Below are positions 62,183 to 64,000 of a stretch of 64,000 nt of DNA, piece after piece (position 1 is the first letter of the stretch; each line of letters opens with the position of its first letter). The notes beneath the pieces were generated by a model. It worked only from the letters and a program-made list of their open reading frames with translations, had not been told where the DNA came from and did no database searches. The stretch is from the NCBI GenBank assembly GCA_043747835.1, contig JAYTOK010000148.1, positions 1 to 64,000 on the forward strand. Reading direction: 5' to 3'. Made by a program: the position numbers and the translations under genes. This stretch comes from CADEED01 sp043747835. Lineage in GTDB: Bacteria; Pseudomonadota; Gammaproteobacteria; Steroidobacterales; Steroidobacteraceae.

Positions 62183-63658
62183 TTGCCTATTCAGGCCATC
62201 CGAAAAGTGCTGCGCTTTGCATTCGCGAACGATGGCTCGGTCGGTGCGCGCGTGTTCCGCTCCGGAATCTGGGTCGGCTTGTCCGAGGCGACCGTGGCGG
62301 TGCTCGGCATCATCCGTTCGGTCGCGCTCGCGCGTCTGCTCACGCCGGATGTCTTCGGCCTCATGGCGCTCGCGCTGATCGTCGTGCGCGCCATCGAAAC
62401 CTTCACGCGTCCTGGCGTCGCGCAGGCGCTCATCGCACGCCAAGGCAACTTCGACGACGCGGCGCCGACCGCCTTCACATTGCTCGTCGGCCGCGGCGTC
62501 GTGATCGCGGCGTGTCTGGCCGCCGCGGCGCCATTCGTCGGCAAGTTCTACGACTCGGCCTCGCTGAGCACCGTGCTGCAGGTCCTCGCGTTGTCGTTCG
62601 TGATCGGCGGGTTCGCGAACATCCACACGATCGCGCGGCAGAAGGATCTCGACTTCCGCCGCCTGAGCTACCTCGCGCAGGTCACGAGCATCGTGGGCAC
62701 CGTGGTGACGATCGCGGTGGCATGGTGGCTGCGCAGCGTCTGGGCGCTGGTCGCGGGTCAGCTCGTGACCGCCGCGCTGAATTCCGCGCTGTCTTACTAC
62801 TTCGTGGCCGGCCGCATGCGCTTCGGCTACGACCGCAAGATCGCGCGCGAGCTGCTCGGGTACGGCAAATTCATCGCCGCATCGTCGATCGTGCTGTACA
62901 TCGCTACCGAGATCGACTCCGCCGTCATCGGCAAGTTGCTGGGCCACACCGAGCTCGGCTTCTACACGATCGCATTCACCGTCGCGCACCTCGCGACGAC
63001 CAACCTGTCGAAGATCGCGGCCAAGATCATGATGCCGGCGTACAGCCAGCTTCAATCCAACCCCGCGCAACTGCGCAGCGCGTACCTGCGCACGTACGGC
63101 TTCGTGATCCTGGCCGTGCTGCCCGCGAGCGCGGGTCTCATCGTGCTGGCCGAGCCGCTGTTGTTCGCCGTCTACGGCGAGAAGTGGCTGCCCGCCGCCG
63201 TGCCGATGCAGGTGCTTGCCGTGTTCGGATTGCTGCGCTCGCTCGCGGCGTTCGCCGGCTATCTGTTCGAAGGCATTGGCAAGCCGCAGTTGTCCATGTA
63301 CATGGGTATCGTGCGCCTCGTCGTCATCGCCCCGCTCATCATCCCCGCCACGATGAAATACGGCCTGCTCGGGGCCGCGGTGACGGTCACGCTCGGCATG
63401 CTCGTGCAATGGCTGCTGGGTCTCTGGTACCTGCGCAAATACGTCGATGTGACGATCCCGCAGCTCGCGCGCACGATGTGGCGCCCGGTCTGGACGACGG
63501 CCGTCATGACCGCCATCGCCTACGGGGCCACGCGCCTGTGGGACAACCACGCGTTGTGGGGCCTCGGCGCGACGCTGGCCCTTTCCATCGCCGTTTACGG
63601 CCTGCTCAACCTGCGCACATTGACGGAGCTGCGCGGCTCGCGGAAATTCAGCACATGA
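62183..63658 (+). CDS. Wzx-like lipid-linked oligosaccharide flippase
   Basis: The 491-aa inner-membrane protein has about 12-14 membrane segments and the polysaccharide transporter (MATE-like) layout. It begins ARVFRSGIWVGLSEATVAVLG, continues ARLLTPDVFGLMALA, and has MMPAYSQLQSNPAQL in the middle. It should flip the lipid-linked repeat to the periplasm for the polymerase. No ATG fits. TTG 62183 is the best start, with GTG 62207 as an alternative, and no clear ribosome site is visible. The open frame before 62183 lies antisense to the neighbouring gene. Its TGA overlaps the next ATG. Confidence 0.88.
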   Translation: MPIQAIRKVLRFAFANDGSVGARVFRSGIWVGLSEATVAVLGIIRSVALARLLTPDVFGLMALALIVVRAIETFTRPGVAQALIARQGNFDDAAPTAFTLLVGRGVVIAACLAAAAPFVGKFYDSASLSTVLQVLALSFVIGGFANIHTIARQKDLDFRRLSYLAQVTSIVGTVVTIAVAWWLRSVWALVAGQLVTAALNSALSYYFVAGRMRFGYDRKIARELLGYGKFIAASSIVLYIATEIDSAVIGKLLGHTELGFYTIAFTVAHLATTNLSKIAAKIMMPAYSQLQSNPAQLRSAYLRTYGFVILAVLPASAGLIVLAEPLLFAVYGEKWLPAAVPMQVLAVFGLLRSLAAFAGYLFEGIGKPQLSMYMGIVRLVVIAPLIIPATMKYGLLGAAVTVTLGMLVQWLLGLWYLRKYVDVTIPQLARTMWRPVWTTAVMTAIAYGATRLWDNHALWGLGATLALSIAVYGLLNLRTLTELRGSRKFST

Positions 63659-64000
63659 GTCCCGCGAGCTTGATGACTCCCACGTTGCTCCACGACCTCG
63701 TCGACGCGGGGGCCGCGAACTGGGGCGCGCGCGTGGCTCTGCGGCATCGCCAGCGAGGCATCACGTATGCCGAACTCGCGGAGCGCAGCGCGCGCATCGC
63801 GGTTGGCCTCGCGGCGCGTGGCGTCCGGCGCGGCGATCGAGTCGTCGTGCACCTGCAGAATCGCCCCGAAGTCGTGGAGCTCGCGCTCGCGACGAGCCGT
63901 CTCGGCGCGATCTTCGTGCCCGCGAATCCGCTGCTGCGCGGCCGTCAGTTGCGCCACATCCTGCAGGACAGCGGCGCGCGCGCGCTCGTCTGCACGGATA
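63655..64000 (+). CDS. Acyl-CoA ligase (AMP-forming), N-terminal part, cut by window end
   Basis: The visible 115 residues begin MSPASLMTPTLLHDLVDAG and show GITYAELAERSARIAVGLAA, RGDRVVVHLQNRPEVVELAL and GAIFVPANPLLRGRQLRHIL. This is the N-terminal region of AMP-binding enzymes, and the LLHDL opening resembles exosortase A-associated ligases (TIGR03098). The ATG overlaps the flippase stop, so the gene is coupled to it. The catalytic motifs lie beyond the window. Confidence 0.85.
   Translation, partial: MSPASLMTPTLLHDLVDAGAANWGARVALRHRQRGITYAELAERSARIAVGLAARGVRRGDRVVVHLQNRPEVVELALATSRLGAIFVPANPLLRGRQLRHILQDSGARALVCTD

Overview
The window comes from a GC-rich proteobacterium of the beta or gamma class; the sequence does not settle which. 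The main evidence is a full exosortase A (XrtA/PEP-CTERM) exopolysaccharide locus with the PrsK/PrsR two-component pair, plus proteobacterial tRNAs and gltX. Two parts differ in composition. About 66-16131 is a visibly less GC-rich accessory region. About 16200-64000 is GC-rich chromosome with strongly G/C-ending codons.

Region 1 (1-16131) looks like an integrative mobilizable element inserted at the 3' end of a tRNA-Val(CAC) gene (16132-16206, minus). A tyrosine recombinase (15015-16001) lies next to the tRNA. A mobilization core follows the order small HTH protein, HTH replication-type protein, MOBQ-like oriT (5052-5084), and a relaxase-helicase of the TraA/MobA type (5107-7566). Its cargo is defence-like. 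A minus-strand operon carries an IetA-like AAA+ ATPase, an IetS-like subtilisin, a GmrSD-like DUF262/HNH protein and an unknown protein. A second operon pairs an unknown 515-aa protein with a HEPN-motif protein behind a palindromic operator. The left end of the element could not be placed.

Region 2 (16132-20830) holds tRNA-Val, gltX, and two paralogous lipoprotein genes built of putative Ig (He_PIG) repeats and a fibronectin III domain. Each lipoprotein gene follows a class I cyclic di-GMP riboswitch. A tRNA-Ala(GGC)-tRNA-Glu(TTC) pair lies between them. The two riboswitches appear to use different expression strategies.

Region 3 (20991-48239, plus) is a long, tightly coupled XrtA operon. 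It begins with the initiating sugar transferase, PrsK, PrsR, exosortase A fused to EpsI, and the TPR lipoprotein PrsT. An export channel protein, chain-length regulator, tyrosine autokinase, outer-membrane protein and polysaccharide deacetylase follow. After these come FemAB-like acyltransferases, glycosyltransferases, an AsnB-ACP-acyl ligase-NadE module and an O-antigen-ligase-type membrane protein. Together they should build, modify, polymerize and export an exopolysaccharide and sort PEP-CTERM proteins. No PEP-CTERM substrate is encoded in the window.

Region 4 (48226-64000) continues the polysaccharide theme. A minus-strand operon encodes glycosyltransferases, a methyltransferase, an ATP-grasp enzyme, a second deacetylase, a DegT-type aminotransferase and another FemAB protein. 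Then come a secreted beta-helix protein, more glycosyltransferases and a methyltransferase in convergent pairs with overlapping ends, a Wzx-like flippase, and the start of a second acyl-CoA ligase that runs off the window.
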